Below are positions 1-10,691 of a stretch of DNA of 64,000 nt, piece by piece. The notes under the pieces are model-generated. The model worked only from the letters and a program-made list of their open reading frames with translations, was not told the origin of the DNA and searched no databases. The stretch covers positions 36,680,744 to 36,744,743 of the forward strand of contig CM051458.1 in the NCBI GenBank assembly GCA_028274465.1. The letters run 5' to 3'. Source of the stretch: Plantago ovata. Its lineage: Eukaryota; Streptophyta; Magnoliopsida; Lamiales; Plantaginaceae. Made by a program: the position numbers and the translations under genes. How positions within the stretch are numbered: the first letter of the stretch is position 1; every line of letters starts with the position of its first letter.

Positions 1-19
1 AAGGATACACTTGGCAGAA

Positions 20-377
20 TGCTGAAACAGGTATTCAGCAAGCCAAAGTATTCCTGTCCAAAAGACCAAATCACTGATTTCTTCTAAGAAATGATAAGTC
101 ACTACATGTTTGCTGAAACAGGCATTCAACAAGTAATTCCTTCAAAACGGGTATTTGTTAGGAAACTTGACCACTTGCTGAGACAGGCACTCAGTAAGAG
201 AAAGAATTATGGATTGCTGAGACGGGTACTCAGACAATCAAAAGATACTGAAACAGGTATTCAAGTATCAAAGGAATTTTCTGAGACGGGAACTCAGAAA
301 AAGAGCAAAGCTCATCTCTCAGGTTTTACCAAAGGATGTCTCAAGTACAAAAGAATTTACTGATACGGGAAATCAGA
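20..377 (+). other. Hairpin array, copy A
   Basis: About eight consecutive short inverted repeats, each built as stem, 7-nt loop of form ACRGGNA, stem. The first is TGCTGAA-ACAGGTA-TTCAGCA. It lies in the untranslated gap between the pol stop and the extra ORF. See the copy B entry for details. Confidence 0.7.
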
Positions 378-764
378 AATATCTTTTAACTTAAAGAAAA
401 TATGAGATATCTAAGTAAGGGGGAACTTTCAGCAAGTATCTAGATTGTTAATTCAAACTCGCTGAAAAGATTCTTGTCTATTTCAGCAAGCAATCTATCC
501 CTTATTACTCGGTAAAATCAATTTGTGACGTTAAGCTGGCACAGATAAACTCGCAATAATCATGACATGAAATTCAATCGTGGCCATTGATTAAAAGGAG
601 TTACTAATCTAACGGCTAACAGAACAAAGAGAGAGAGTGCTCTGACGGTTTTAGTTAGTGGGCCATTACGCATTCAATGCAAAGGCTCCACTATCTCCAG
701 TGTTTCTCTGTTATACCCTTGCTGAGAGCTCAAATCGATTGAGTTTCTCACACACCAGAGACAC

Positions 765-773
765 TATATAAAG
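765..773 (+). promoter_or_regulatory. Internal TATA box, copy A
   Basis: TATATAAAG lies about 135 nt upstream of the extra-ORF ATG at 908. It is followed by a pyrimidine-rich leader and is conserved in copies B and C. It is a candidate promoter for a separate transcript of the downstream ORF. Confidence 0.45.
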
Positions 774-907
774 AAGGAGTTAGAGAAATGACAAAATTCT
801 TAACTCACATTTCCTTTCTCTGCAAATTCTAGACTGAATCTATTGTACCTCCGGTCAAAAAGCAAAACTATCTCTTTTCGTACAATCTTTCTTGCTCTAT
901 ATAAGAA

Positions 908-2299
908 ATGGCTCCCATGAGACAGTTATCTAAGTCCTCAAAATCGTCAAAGGTTGATAGTGCTGAAACACGCACTGCTCCGTGACTGCTCGGTACTACT
1001 CTGGCCCCAAACACAACGAAAGTTGTGTTGAAAAACGACCGAATCACTGTAAAACCTATGCCTCCGTCATATCTTGACACTGCAAAGTGTGAGATGTTGA
1101 TGCAATGGGGAGGTTTGCAAAAGAAAAGTACATTAGGTACTTTTATGAACAAGAACTTGATGACCAAAATGAAGAGGCGCTTGAGTTCATCAAGCAGCAA
1201 GGCCTCATGAACTTTATCTCTGCTCGCACTAAGCAAGTGAGCATGATTGATACAATGGAATTCTACAACAATGCAGAAATCCAGTCCCTTACAGACAGTA
1301 ATGGAGTCACTGAAAAAGTGATCCTTACTTATGTTCAGAACACGCAAATCGTCCTGAAATGGACTGATTTAGCGGAGATTTTTCAGATTCCAACCACTGG
1401 AACTGAAGATGACGTCACTGCCACTGACGAAGAAATTGAAGCTTTCTACAGTGACGTCAGAAATGCAAAGATGAAGAAAGGCGAGATAGCTCCGTGACTT
1501 GGACAAAGCACGTTAAGAGAAAGCATCTCTGCCATTCACTTGGTCTAGTAGCTCTGCTACTAATAAAGTTCTTGACTCCCAAGTTGGAGGAATTGACCAA
1601 GTAGGCCTGAGAAGATGGCCATTGCTGATGCATATCTATGAAATAAATCGGAACTTAACTGGGCTAAGTACATTTTCAACAGGCTGTTGATTGTGTTACT
1701 AAGTTCAGGTAAAGGTAGAAGACAACAAGGTCTCACCTTCCTTTCCAGTTATGTATGGAATCAAGATATGCTATATCCTTGAACATTTCAGGATTCAGCT
1801 AAGAAACCCATTGCCAATCAAGAAATCTGTGTGCAATGTGGGAAGATCTTTCTACAAGCAGAATGTACCTAAGATTGCTGGAAGAAAACTAAGAAGACAA
1901 CAACTGCAAATGTTGTCAGCACAAGCCAGCAAGAAAGGTATACAACAGCTGCAGATGTTACCACTCAGCAACTTAGAGATGAAACTGCTGTTGGTGGTGG
2001 TAAACAAATGAAACTGCTGTAGAAAATCAACAAGGTACGTGTACAACACCTGTTGCTGAAAAGGCAACAATAGATGACTCTGGAAACTGGAGAAATCGAA
2101 AAAGAAAAAGAGGAAAGCTGATGATGACACTCAGACTGCAGCGTCATCAGCAAACCCCGTAACAAAAGAAAGAAGACACTGGCTTCTCAGTCAGTCCCTA
2201 ATGTCCAAGACTCCTCAGTCAATTCCCAGACAAATGCTGAAACGCATTTGCCAGTAGATGTTGCTGAAGTAATTACTGAAGCATATGTCAAAATGTTGA
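908..2299 (+). pseudogene. Extra sense ORF (ORF2), copy A, 5' part, frameshifted
   Basis: The first ATG reads MAPMRQLSKSSKSSK, then the frame breaks several times. The recognisable conserved block starts near 1025 (DRITVKPMPPSYLDTAKCEM). A T is missing near 1115, shifting the frame into a downstream reading that starts MGRFAKEKYIRYFYEQ. Copy B shares this loss, so that mutation is inherited. Further single-base losses after 1490 are specific to copy A. The product is the same unrecognised protein described under copy B. The copy is not functional as read. Confidence 0.6.
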
Positions 2300-2399
2300 N
2301 NNNNNNNNNNNNNNNNNNNNNNNNNNNNNNNNNNNNNNNNNNNNNNNNNNNNNNNNNNNNNNNNNNNNNNNNNNNNNNNNNNNNNNNNNNNNNNNNNNN
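2300..2399. other. Assembly gap (100 N)
   Basis: Exactly 100 Ns, the usual placeholder for a gap of unknown size. Left of it is the extra ORF of copy A. Right of it is the integrase-RT linker of copy B. The joined order is therefore not proven. Confidence 0.98.
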
Positions 2400-2465
2400 T
2401 CAATCCAGCAATGCTTAACAAGCAGTTGCTGACGAACAAATCTCAGCAGAGACACAAATTAAATT

Positions 2466-4229
2466 CCCAGTAGTACTGAACAAGTACATACTGAAGAGTC
2501 ACATGCTGATGAGCAAACATATCCTGATCCAACAAACAGGAAACCTGTTAATAAATGGATTAGAGATCATCCCTCTACGGATATGATTGGCGATATTAAT
2601 AAACGCCAAGTGACTAGATCCAAAGCTACTCAAGGACTTGCTGAAGAAGCAACTGTCGTAGAAGTAGAATCTTTATTCTCTTGCTTTGTTTCAGAAATTG
2701 AACCTAAAACCATAGAAGAAGCTTTGAAGCATTCTGAATGGATAAAGGCAATGCAAGAAGAATTGGATCAATTTGAAAGAAACAAAGTCTGGAAACTTGT
2801 GCCACTTGCTGAAGATAAGAAAGCTATTGGTACAAAGTGGGTGTTCAGAAACAAGCTGAGCGAGTCTGGTGAAGTAACAAGAAACAAAGCACGCTTAGTT
2901 GCTCAAGGTTACTGTCAGACTGAAGGATTGGACTATGATGAGTCTTACGCTCCAGTTGCAAGATTGGATGCAATTAGGCTTTTCTTGGCCTTTGCTGCTC
3001 ACAATGACTTCATTGTTTACCAAATGGATGTTAAGAGTGCATTCTTAAATGGTGAACTTGCTGAAGAAGTCTACCTAGAACAACCCCCTGGCTTTGAACT
3101 TCCCTCAGAAACCAAGATGGTATATAAGCTTCAGAAAGCTGTATATGGTCTAAAGCAAGCACCAAGAGCATGGTATGATACCTTAGCTAAGTTCTTGCTG
3201 GAAAATGGTTTCAAGAAAGGTGAAGTTGACAAAACTTTTTACCATGAACCATGATGGTAAATTAATCTTAGTTCAAATTTATGTGGATGACATAATTTTT
3301 GGATCTAAGGACAAGCAACTTTGTGATGATTTTGCCAAACTCATGACAAATAAGTTTGAAATGAGTATGATGGGAAAATTGAATTATTTCCTAGGGTTGC
3401 AAGTCAAGCAACTCAAAGATGGAATATTCATAAATCAAGCAAAGTATGCGAAAGAAATGCTCATAAAGTTTAGGATCAAAGAGGATGAAAAACCTGAAAA
3501 GATCCCTATGAGTGTTGGTACCAAATTGGGCTATACTAAAGAGGACAAAAGTGTTGAAGAACACAAGTATAGGAAGCTCATTGGTTCCTTGTTGTATTTA
3601 ACAGCAAGTAGACCTGACATTCAGTATGCTGTTTGTGTGTGTGCAAGATTCCAATCTGATCCAAGAGAATCACACTACAAAAAGGCAATTAAATACTGAA
3701 ATATGTTAAAGGTACAGTCAATGTTGGATTATGGTATCCAAAAGATTCTGGACTTGAATTGGTTGGCTATTCTGATGCTGATCATGGTGGATCAACTCTT
3801 GATAGAAAAAGTACCTCTGGAACTTGTCAGTTTTTGGGTACTAGATTAATATCATGGTTCAGCAAGAAGCAAACGTGTGTCGCCAATTCATCTACTGAAT
3901 CTGAATACATTGCAGCTGGTTGTTGCACAGCTCAAATCCTATGGATTCAGCAACAATTAAGAGATTATGGTATTTCTGCAAAGAAAACACCAATCTTTTG
4001 TGATAATACAAGTGCTATTGCAATTACGCAAAATCCTAAGTTTCACTCTAGGACCAAGCACATTGATATTAGACATCATTTCATTAGAGATCATGTGGAA
4101 AAAGGTGATATTGAGGTTGTGAAAGTAGGTACTGAAGATCAGCTTGCTGACATCTTTACCAAGCCCCTACCGGATAATAGGTTCGCAATGCTAAGGTATA
4201 ACCTTGGATTGATTGAACTACCTCAATAA
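2466..4229 (+). pseudogene. Copia pol remnant: reverse transcriptase and RNase H
   Basis: Pol would copy element RNA into DNA in virus-like particles. The frame opens near 2466 with the linker ([15 protein letters not shown]). RT follows with [19 protein letters not shown], the first catalytic block [11 protein letters not shown] and [12 protein letters not shown]. The second catalytic block, QIYVDDIIFGS near 3276, contains the YVDD box. RNase H starts near 3735 with GYSDADHGG, KSTSGTCQFLG, SSTESEYIA, TKHIDIRHHFIRD and the terminal TKPLP. The copia order RT-RNase H is clear. Two indels break the frame, near 3240 and near 3697, so this copy cannot make a full polyprotein. Integrase catalytic residues are not in the window. 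Confidence 0.9.
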
Positions 4230-4247
4230 AGGATACACTTGGCAGAA

Positions 4248-4607
4248 TGCTGAAACAGGTATTCAGCAAGCCAAAGTATTCCTGTCCAAAAGACCAAGTC
4301 ACTGATTTCTTCTAAGAAATGATAAGTCACAACATGATTGCTGAAACAGGCATTCAGCAAGTAATTCCTTCAAAACAGGTATTTGTTAGGAAACTTGATC
4401 ACTTGCTGAGACAGGCACTCAGTAAGTGAAAGAACTTAAGGATTGCTGAGACGGGTACTCAGACAATCAAAAGATACTGAAACAGGTATTCAAGTATCAA
4501 AGGAATTTTCTGAGACGGGAACTCAGAAAAAGAGCAAAGCTCATCTCTCAGATTTTACCAAAGGATGTCTCAAGTACAAAAGAATTTACTGATACGGGAA
4601 ATCAGAA
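4248..4607 (+). other. Hairpin array between pol and ORF2, copy B
   Basis: Successive inverted repeats share the loop ACRGGNA. They are TGCTGAA/TTCAGCA, TTGCTGAA/TTCAGCAA, CCTTCAAA/TTTGTTAGG, CACTTGCTGAG/CTCAGTAAGTG, GATTGCTGAG/CTCAGACAATC, GATACTGAA/TTCAAGTATC, TTCTGAG/CTCAGAA and CTGAT/ATCAG. Stems of 5-11 bp vary while the loop hardly does. In the fifth hairpin the loop-closing pair is G-C here and A-T in copy C, a compensatory change. The array starts about 20 nt after the RNase H stop. It probably acts as RNA (packaging, Gag binding, translation or stability), which is an inference. Confidence 0.75.
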
Positions 4608-4991
4608 ATATCTTTTAAACTTAAAAATATGAGATATCTAAGTAAGGGGGAACTTTCAGCAAGTATCTAGATTGTTAATTCAAACTCGCTGAAAAGATTC
4701 TTGTCTATTTCAGCAAGCAATCTATCCCTTATTACTCGGTAAAATCAATTTGTGACGTTAAGCTGGCACAGATAAACTCGCAATAATCATGACATGAAAT
4801 TCAATCGTGGCCATTGATTAAAAGGAGTTATTAATCTAACGGCTAACAAAACAAAGAGAGAGAGTGCTCTGACGGTTTTAGTTAGTGGGCCACTACGCAT
4901 TCAATGCAAAGGCTCCACTATCTCCAGTGTTTCTCTGTTTTACCCTTGCTGAGAGCTCAAATCGATTGAGTTTCTCACACACCAGAGACAC

Positions 4992-5000
4992 TATATAAAG
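4992..5000 (+). promoter_or_regulatory. Internal TATA box upstream of ORF2, copy B
   Basis: TATATAAAG is followed about 30 nt later by a CTCACATTTCCTTTCTC-type pyrimidine leader, and 135 nt later by the ORF2 ATG at 5135 in a favourable AGAAATGG context. The position is equivalent in all three copies. This suggests an internal promoter rather than readthrough from the LTR. Confidence 0.45.
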
Positions 5001-5134
5001 AAGGAGTTAGAGAAATGACAAAATTCTTTAACTCACATTTCCTTTCTCTGCAATTTCTAGCCTGAATCTACTGTACCTCCGGTCAAAAAGCAAACTATCT
5101 CTTTTCGTACAATCTTTCTTGCTCTATATAAGAA

Positions 5135-8100
5135 ATGGCTCCCAAGAGACAGTTATCTAAGTCCTCAAAATCGTCAAAGGTTGATAGTGCTGAAACACGC
5201 ACTGCTCCGGTGACTGCTCCGGTGACTACTCTGCCCCAAACACAACGAAAGTTGTGTTGAAAAACGACCGAATCACTGTAAAACCTATGCCTCCGTCATA
5301 TCTTGACACTGCAAAGTGTGAGATGTTGATGCAATGGGGAGGTTTGCAAAAGAAAAGTACATTAGGTACTTTTATGAACAAGAACTTGATGACCAAAATG
5401 AAGAGGCGCTTGAGTTCATCAAGCAGCAAGGCCTCATGAACTTTATCTCTGCTCGCACTAAGCAAGTGAGCATGATTGATACAATGGAATTCTACAACAA
5501 TGCAGAAATCCAGTCCCTTACAGACAGTAATGGAGTCACTGAAAAAGTGATCCTTACTTATGTTCAGAACACGCAAATCGTCCTGAAATGGACTGATTTA
5601 GCGGAGATTTTTCAGATTCCAACCACTGGAACTGAAGATGACGTCACTGCTACTGACGACGAAATTGAAGCTTTCTACAGTGACGTCAGAAATGCAAAGA
5701 TGAAGAAAGGCGAGATAGCTCCCGTGACTTGGACAAAGCACGTTAAGAGAAAGCATCTCTGCCATTCACTTGGTCTAGTAGCTCTGCTACTGATAAAAGT
5801 TCTTGACTCCCAAGTTGGAGGAATTGACCAAGTAGGCCTGAGAAGATGGCCATTGCTGATGCATATCTATGAAAATAAATCGGAACTTAACTGGGCTAAG
5901 TACATTTTCAACAGGCTTGTTGATTGTGTTACTAAGTTTAAGGTAAAGGTAGAAGACAACAAGGTCTCACCTTCCTTTCCAGTTATGTATGGAATCAAGA
6001 TATGCTATATCCTTGAACATTTCAGGATTCAGCTAAGAAACCCATTGCCAATCAAGAAATCTGTGTGCAATGTGGGAAGATCTTTCTACAAGCAGAATGT
6101 ACCTAAGATTGCTGGAAAGAAACTAAGAAGACAACAACTGCAAATGTTGTCAGCACAAGCCAGCAAGAAAGGTATACAACAGCTGCAGATGTTACCACTC
6201 AGCAACTTAGAGATGAAACTGCTGTTGGTGGTGGTAACACAAATGAAACTGCTGTAGAAAATCAACAAGGTACGTGTACAACACCTGTTGCTGAAAAGGC
6301 AACAATAGATGACTCTGGCAAACAGGAGAAATCCAAAAAGAAAAAGAGGAAAGCTGATGATGACACTCAGACTGCAGCGTCATCAGCAAACCCCGTACCT
6401 AAGAGGAAACGGACAAGTAACAAAGAAAGAAGACACTGGCTTCTCAGTCAGTCCCTGATGTCCAAGACTCCTCAGTCAATTCCCAGACAAATGCTGAAAC
6501 GCATTTGCCAGTAGATGTTGCTGAAGTAATTACTGAAGCATATGTCAACAATAGTTGAAGTGTTTGCGGAAGCCTTCAACAATCAACTTAATGTTGACAA
6601 TTCTACTGAGAATAGATCACAAGGCAGTGGAAATGAAATTCCTGCCCAAGTCCCAGATATCTACATTGTAGATAGACCAAATGACCCAACTATGGAACCA
6701 GCAAGTGATATTGCTGATGATCTGCAAAAAGCGGCACTTGCTGATGCTGCTGAAAAGATGGTTGCTGAACAAGCAACTCATCAAGTTGCTGAGACCCAGC
6801 TTGCTGAAGAACCAGTTGCTGAAATAGCAATGGTTCCACTTCCTGAAATTGCTGAAATTCAAGAAGCATTGTTCAACGACGCATCTCATGATGCTGAGAA
6901 TACTAGCCCCAGTTCACCTAAGACATCAATTGACAAAGTCCAGCTTGTTCTGGAAGATTTAAGCAAACAAATGGAGTTGGAAATTGAAGAATCATCCAAC
7001 AAGTCAATTGATCTCTTCATGACAAGCAGTGAGCTTAAAGGTCAAGATGCTTCTGCTCAACTTGTCATTTCAGAGACAAGGGAGATTGCTGAAACCGCAC
7101 AGCTTTCTCAAATAGAGCAAAATCAGAAGTCTGCTGAAGAAACAGTCCCAGAAGCTGAAGAAACTGTTAATGCTGAAAGGACTGAGCCACAACCTGTCCT
7201 TCCTCAGCAGGTAGTTAATTCAACCATCAGTAAAACTTCAAATTCTGAAAATTGTTCTTTTGCTAAAATTATTCTTTCTCTACAGACTTCTCAAGATGCA
7301 AGTCAGATGGTTGTTGAAGCCTCTGCACCAGAACCAACACTCCCTGCTCAGCAGGTAGTTAATAATTTTGGTATAAAAACTAAGTTTGACAGCTTAGTAC
7401 TTGTGTCTAATTTTAATTTATTTCAGGATGAACAAATGGAGGATGCTACTCAAGCTCCTCATGGAATGGAAATTGTACTACATGAACTTGCTGACTCTCA
7501 GCAGGTAAATCATGTTTCAGATGTAAACTCTAAAACAATTCTCCAAACCAATCCTGATCTAAATAAAATTCTTTTTCAGGCTCAAAAGGAGACCACTGAA
7601 GTGGTACTCATCACTGAAGATCAGCAATTAAGTTCTGAAGAACTTTACTTAAATTTCAAAAGGACAACTTTGTCAAGAGTTGCTAAGTCCGTCAGCAACT
7701 GGCAAAGGTACAGGAGAATGGATTTCTCAGATCTTCACCTTCATCTCTCAAATGAGAAAAAGAGATCTTCACTGTTAAAGCTCGAAACATTTGTCCACTC
7801 CATCCTTCCTGAAGAAATGACATATTCTCAGCAAATGAGTTCAAATCTGATTGCTCAAATCAGAGAGAATATGAAGGCCAAATTTAAGAGTGCCTCTCTA
7901 GCTGAACAAGCTGTGATGCTCAAAGGTCTTTTGGTTCCTGTGGTGGCTGATCCCCACAAATTAACTGAGGAAGAGGAAGTGACAAGTGTTGCTTTATATA
8001 AGCACATTGAGCTAGTCATTCTGACAGATGATGAAGAAGAAGAAGAAGATGAGAACATTCCCACTGATCCCAGTGATGATGAAGGGAAAGATTCTAAGGA

Positions 8101-10426
8101 CAAGAAAGACGACGATGATGACAATCAAGGTCCAAGTCCTGGTGCTGGTGGATTGAAGTCAACAGTTGCTGAAAATATTCAATCTGACAATCAGCAACCT
8201 GAACAACAACAATCTCAGCAAGAATCTCAACCTCCTCCTGCTGCTGCTGAAAATCAAGCACCTGTACAAGGTGCTGATACTGAAGAAGAGTACGCCAGAA
8301 AAAGGGCTGCCTTGAAAAATGGCAAAAGTCCAGTTTCTGATGCCAAGGTTACTGAAGAAAACCTTGAAGAAGAGGATGAAGAAGATGAAGATTACCAACG
8401 AGCTCTACAAAACAGTCTCGTGATCCATGCAAGGCATACGCAGGATCTGGAAATTGGTGAATCTTCAAGACCAAAATCAAAGGAAGTTCCATCCCTTCCA
8501 TTTACTACTGGCGAAACTCCAGTTATTGAGTCTCAAACGTTGCCTTCAGCAACTACTCAATTAAAACTAACTACTGGCGAAACTCCAGTAATTGAGCCAC
8601 AAACTCAATTGAAACAACTATCTACTGGTGAAACTCCAGTCGTTGAGTCTGAAGTGTTGCCATCAGCAACCGCTCAACAAAAAGGAAGTGAAGCTACTGA
8701 CAAAGGCTTAAAAGTTGATCAACTTGATGAATCAGAGGATGATGACGACTTGTCAGAACATGACGATGAACAATCAAAGCAAGATCCAAAAGTCGCTCAG
8801 ATTCCCTCTCCTAATTACCTCACTTATGAAGGAGATTCACTAAGAGCCGAGCTGCTTTTACGAGATGATCAGTTTGCTACTGAATTTAAGGCTCACTCCT
8901 TGACCCTCAATTAGTGTCGTTCCCAAGAGTAGAGGAGTTTACTCCCAGAATTCTAGCACTAAAGAAAGTCCATGATGCCTGCAAAGCTGAAGATGAGGCA
9001 TTGCTTGCTGAGAGCCCACTTGACATTGGAAAAATATTGGCTACAGTGCTGAGACGCACTACAACTTTGACAATAGCTCAGAAAGACATCAGTCTTTATC
9101 ACAAAAGCTATGAAGAAGATGTAAGTCAAGCGCTCTTACTTGCAAAGAATGCTCTTGTCAAAGCTCAAACTATTATGGATGAGAAGGCCGCAACTGAGAA
9201 AAGACATGAAGAGAACATGATGAATATTCAAAAAGAGTTGTCCACAATGAACTCTGACCAACAGGCAATCATCATGAAGTATAACAGTCTCAACACTCTT
9301 GCTGAAAATTGCAATGAGTTTTACTCTCTGCACATCACTCCGATGTTGCAATCCATGTCTAAGGGGGAAAAGAAGAATACTAGAAAAAGAAATCAAACCC
9401 CTCCTCCTCCCGTTGCTGATGCGCCTTTGCCCATAGAACCACTTGCTGAAAAAGAGCAAAGTTCTAAAAGGCAAGCAGAATCTGAGTTAAATTCAGCAAG
9501 TACCAAAAAGAGAAAAACTGCTGCTGAAACTCAAGATTTCTGTCACACTGAAAGTCATCACAATCTGAATGAAGATGATGATGAAGATGATGACAATCAA
9601 ACAATAGCTCAAGCCATAAGAGCTAGACCCTTAACAGAAATAACTCCGTCTGGCCATTCAAAGCATTTCTCGTCTGACTCTTGAGCAAGAGCTCAAGACC
9701 ATGCTAAAACAAGAAGAAGAAGGCAAAGACAGGAAGAGAAAAGGCTGGCCAACATTTCTATTGGCTCCGGCATCGAATATACAAAGACCAGTAATGAGGA
9801 AACCACTCAGAATGTAATCAGAAACATTCATGGTTGCTGGATTTTAAAGCTGGAAGACTTGCTGGAAATGAGTTCTTTCCTACAGCCATTTTGAATCAAA
9901 TGTTCAAATGGATTGAACTCAAGGTCAAAGAAATCAAAGGGAAGAATCCCTCCCAAGAAATGTTGCTGGGAAATGGTTGAATCTAGAGGTCTATGCAAGA
10001 AGAGTTGCCATTGGTAAGACATACAAACAGGAACCAAATCTGATCAAACCACCTGGCATCGCTTACTACTCAGACCCGGTAACAAAGAAACCTAAGAAGA
10101 AACTTGGATTGATTCCTTATGAGTACTTCTATCTCACTGCTAAGGATCAAGAAGAAGATCTTCTCTGGCTAAGAAAGATTCATCCGAAAAGCATTTCAGA
10201 TACACAGCTTCTCCATGCCAGCAATTGGGGCATGCATTTGTGGGTAATTAATTACATGGAAATGAATGCTAAAAAGCATCATCATACTGCCGGCAAAAAC
10301 GCAAGAATCCTTCAACTACAAGTCCGTAGACTTCTGGAAAACTACGAAAAGGATTGTGTTGAATTCACTGCACTTGCTGAGAAGAGTGTAAGAGAGATTT
10401 TGAGAAAATCCTCTGAAAGAGCTTAG
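5135..10426 (+). pseudogene. Extra sense ORF (ORF2) of the copia element, copy B, frameshifted
   Basis: A protein of roughly 1,750 residues, encoded in pieces at 5334-6257, 6542-8914, 8914-9684 and 9977-10426. Part 1 (about 300 aa) is a globular block (YFYEQEL, FYNNAEIQSLTDS, VTWTKHVKRKHLCHSLGL, NWAKYIFNRL) that loosely resembles the putative plant transposon protein domain found in other retroelements. Next come a lysine-rich KKKKRKADDD nuclear-signal-like stretch, a long Glu/Ala/Thr-rich region, an acidic DDEEEEEDEN tract, three TTGETPVIES-type repeats, a probable coiled coil (LAKNALVKAQTIMDEKAA), a KKRKTAAET basic stretch, and a conserved C-terminal domain (GLIPYEYFYLTAKDQEED, LLHASNWGMHLWV). 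I see no signal peptide or convincing membrane segment, so an envelope role is not supported. Several indels inactivate this copy. I do not know its function. Confidence 0.7.
7211..7579 (+). other. Three in-frame intron-like segments (candidate exitrons), copy B
   Basis: Segments 7211-7285 (75 nt), 7355-7426 (72 nt) and 7505-7579 (75 nt) each begin right after CAGCAG with GTAGTT or GTAAAT. Each ends in a T-rich tract plus CAG (CTCTACAG, TTTCAG, TTTTTCAG). All are phase 0, multiples of three and free of stops. Removing them would leave QQ-TSQ, QQ-DEQ and QQ-AQK. Their coded residues (Asn, Leu, Phe, Ile, Ser) differ from the Glu/Ala/Gln-rich flanks. Confidence 0.5.
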
Positions 10427-10676
10427 GTCCCTGCAATAGTTTTTGTTAAAGTTTTTATTTGCTGATTCTGTTTGTTATCTATGCTTTTCCTTGTAAACTT
10501 CTGAATGATAACTATTAGCAATGAATTCTTTTTGACTCTTATTGGTTTTTGATTATGCAATCTATTTATGCTTACTGTTTAATTATTCAAGTATGCTTGC
10601 ATTAATCAACTGATTTATTCAACATCAGAAACCTCTAAAAGGGTAACAATTAATTTAGCCATGGATTGCTAACATC
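10427..10676 (+). other. 3' untranslated spacer of copy B
   Basis: No ORF. AT-rich spacer between the ORF2 stop and the polypurine tract, nearly identical in copy C (19559-19806). Confidence 0.6.
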
Positions 10677-10691
10677 AAAAAGGGGGAAATT
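10677..10691 (+). promoter_or_regulatory. Polypurine tract of copy B
   Basis: AAAAAGGGGGAAATT immediately before the LTR start TGTTAGG. This is the standard primer site for plus-strand DNA synthesis. Confidence 0.85.

Larger units (their letters stand above)
1..2299 (+). mobile_element. SIRE-like Ty1/copia element, copy A (partial; ends at gap)
   Basis: This stretch matches 4229-6559 almost base for base: the same hairpin array, internal TATA and start of the extra ORF. Differences are scattered substitutions plus several single-base losses in short homopolymers (for example GCTCCG against GCTCCCG near 1491, and GAAATAAAT against GAAAATAAAT near 1641). No LTR or pol is visible in this copy inside the window. 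It stops at a run of exactly 100 Ns. It could be a real tandem copy, an allelic duplicate (haplotig), or an uncorrected contig end. Confidence 0.75.

Noticed and set aside
5226-5576. Minus-strand ORF opposite ORF2 (also 868-1347)
   Set aside because: Shadow of the conserved plus-strand block; absent as an open frame in copy C.
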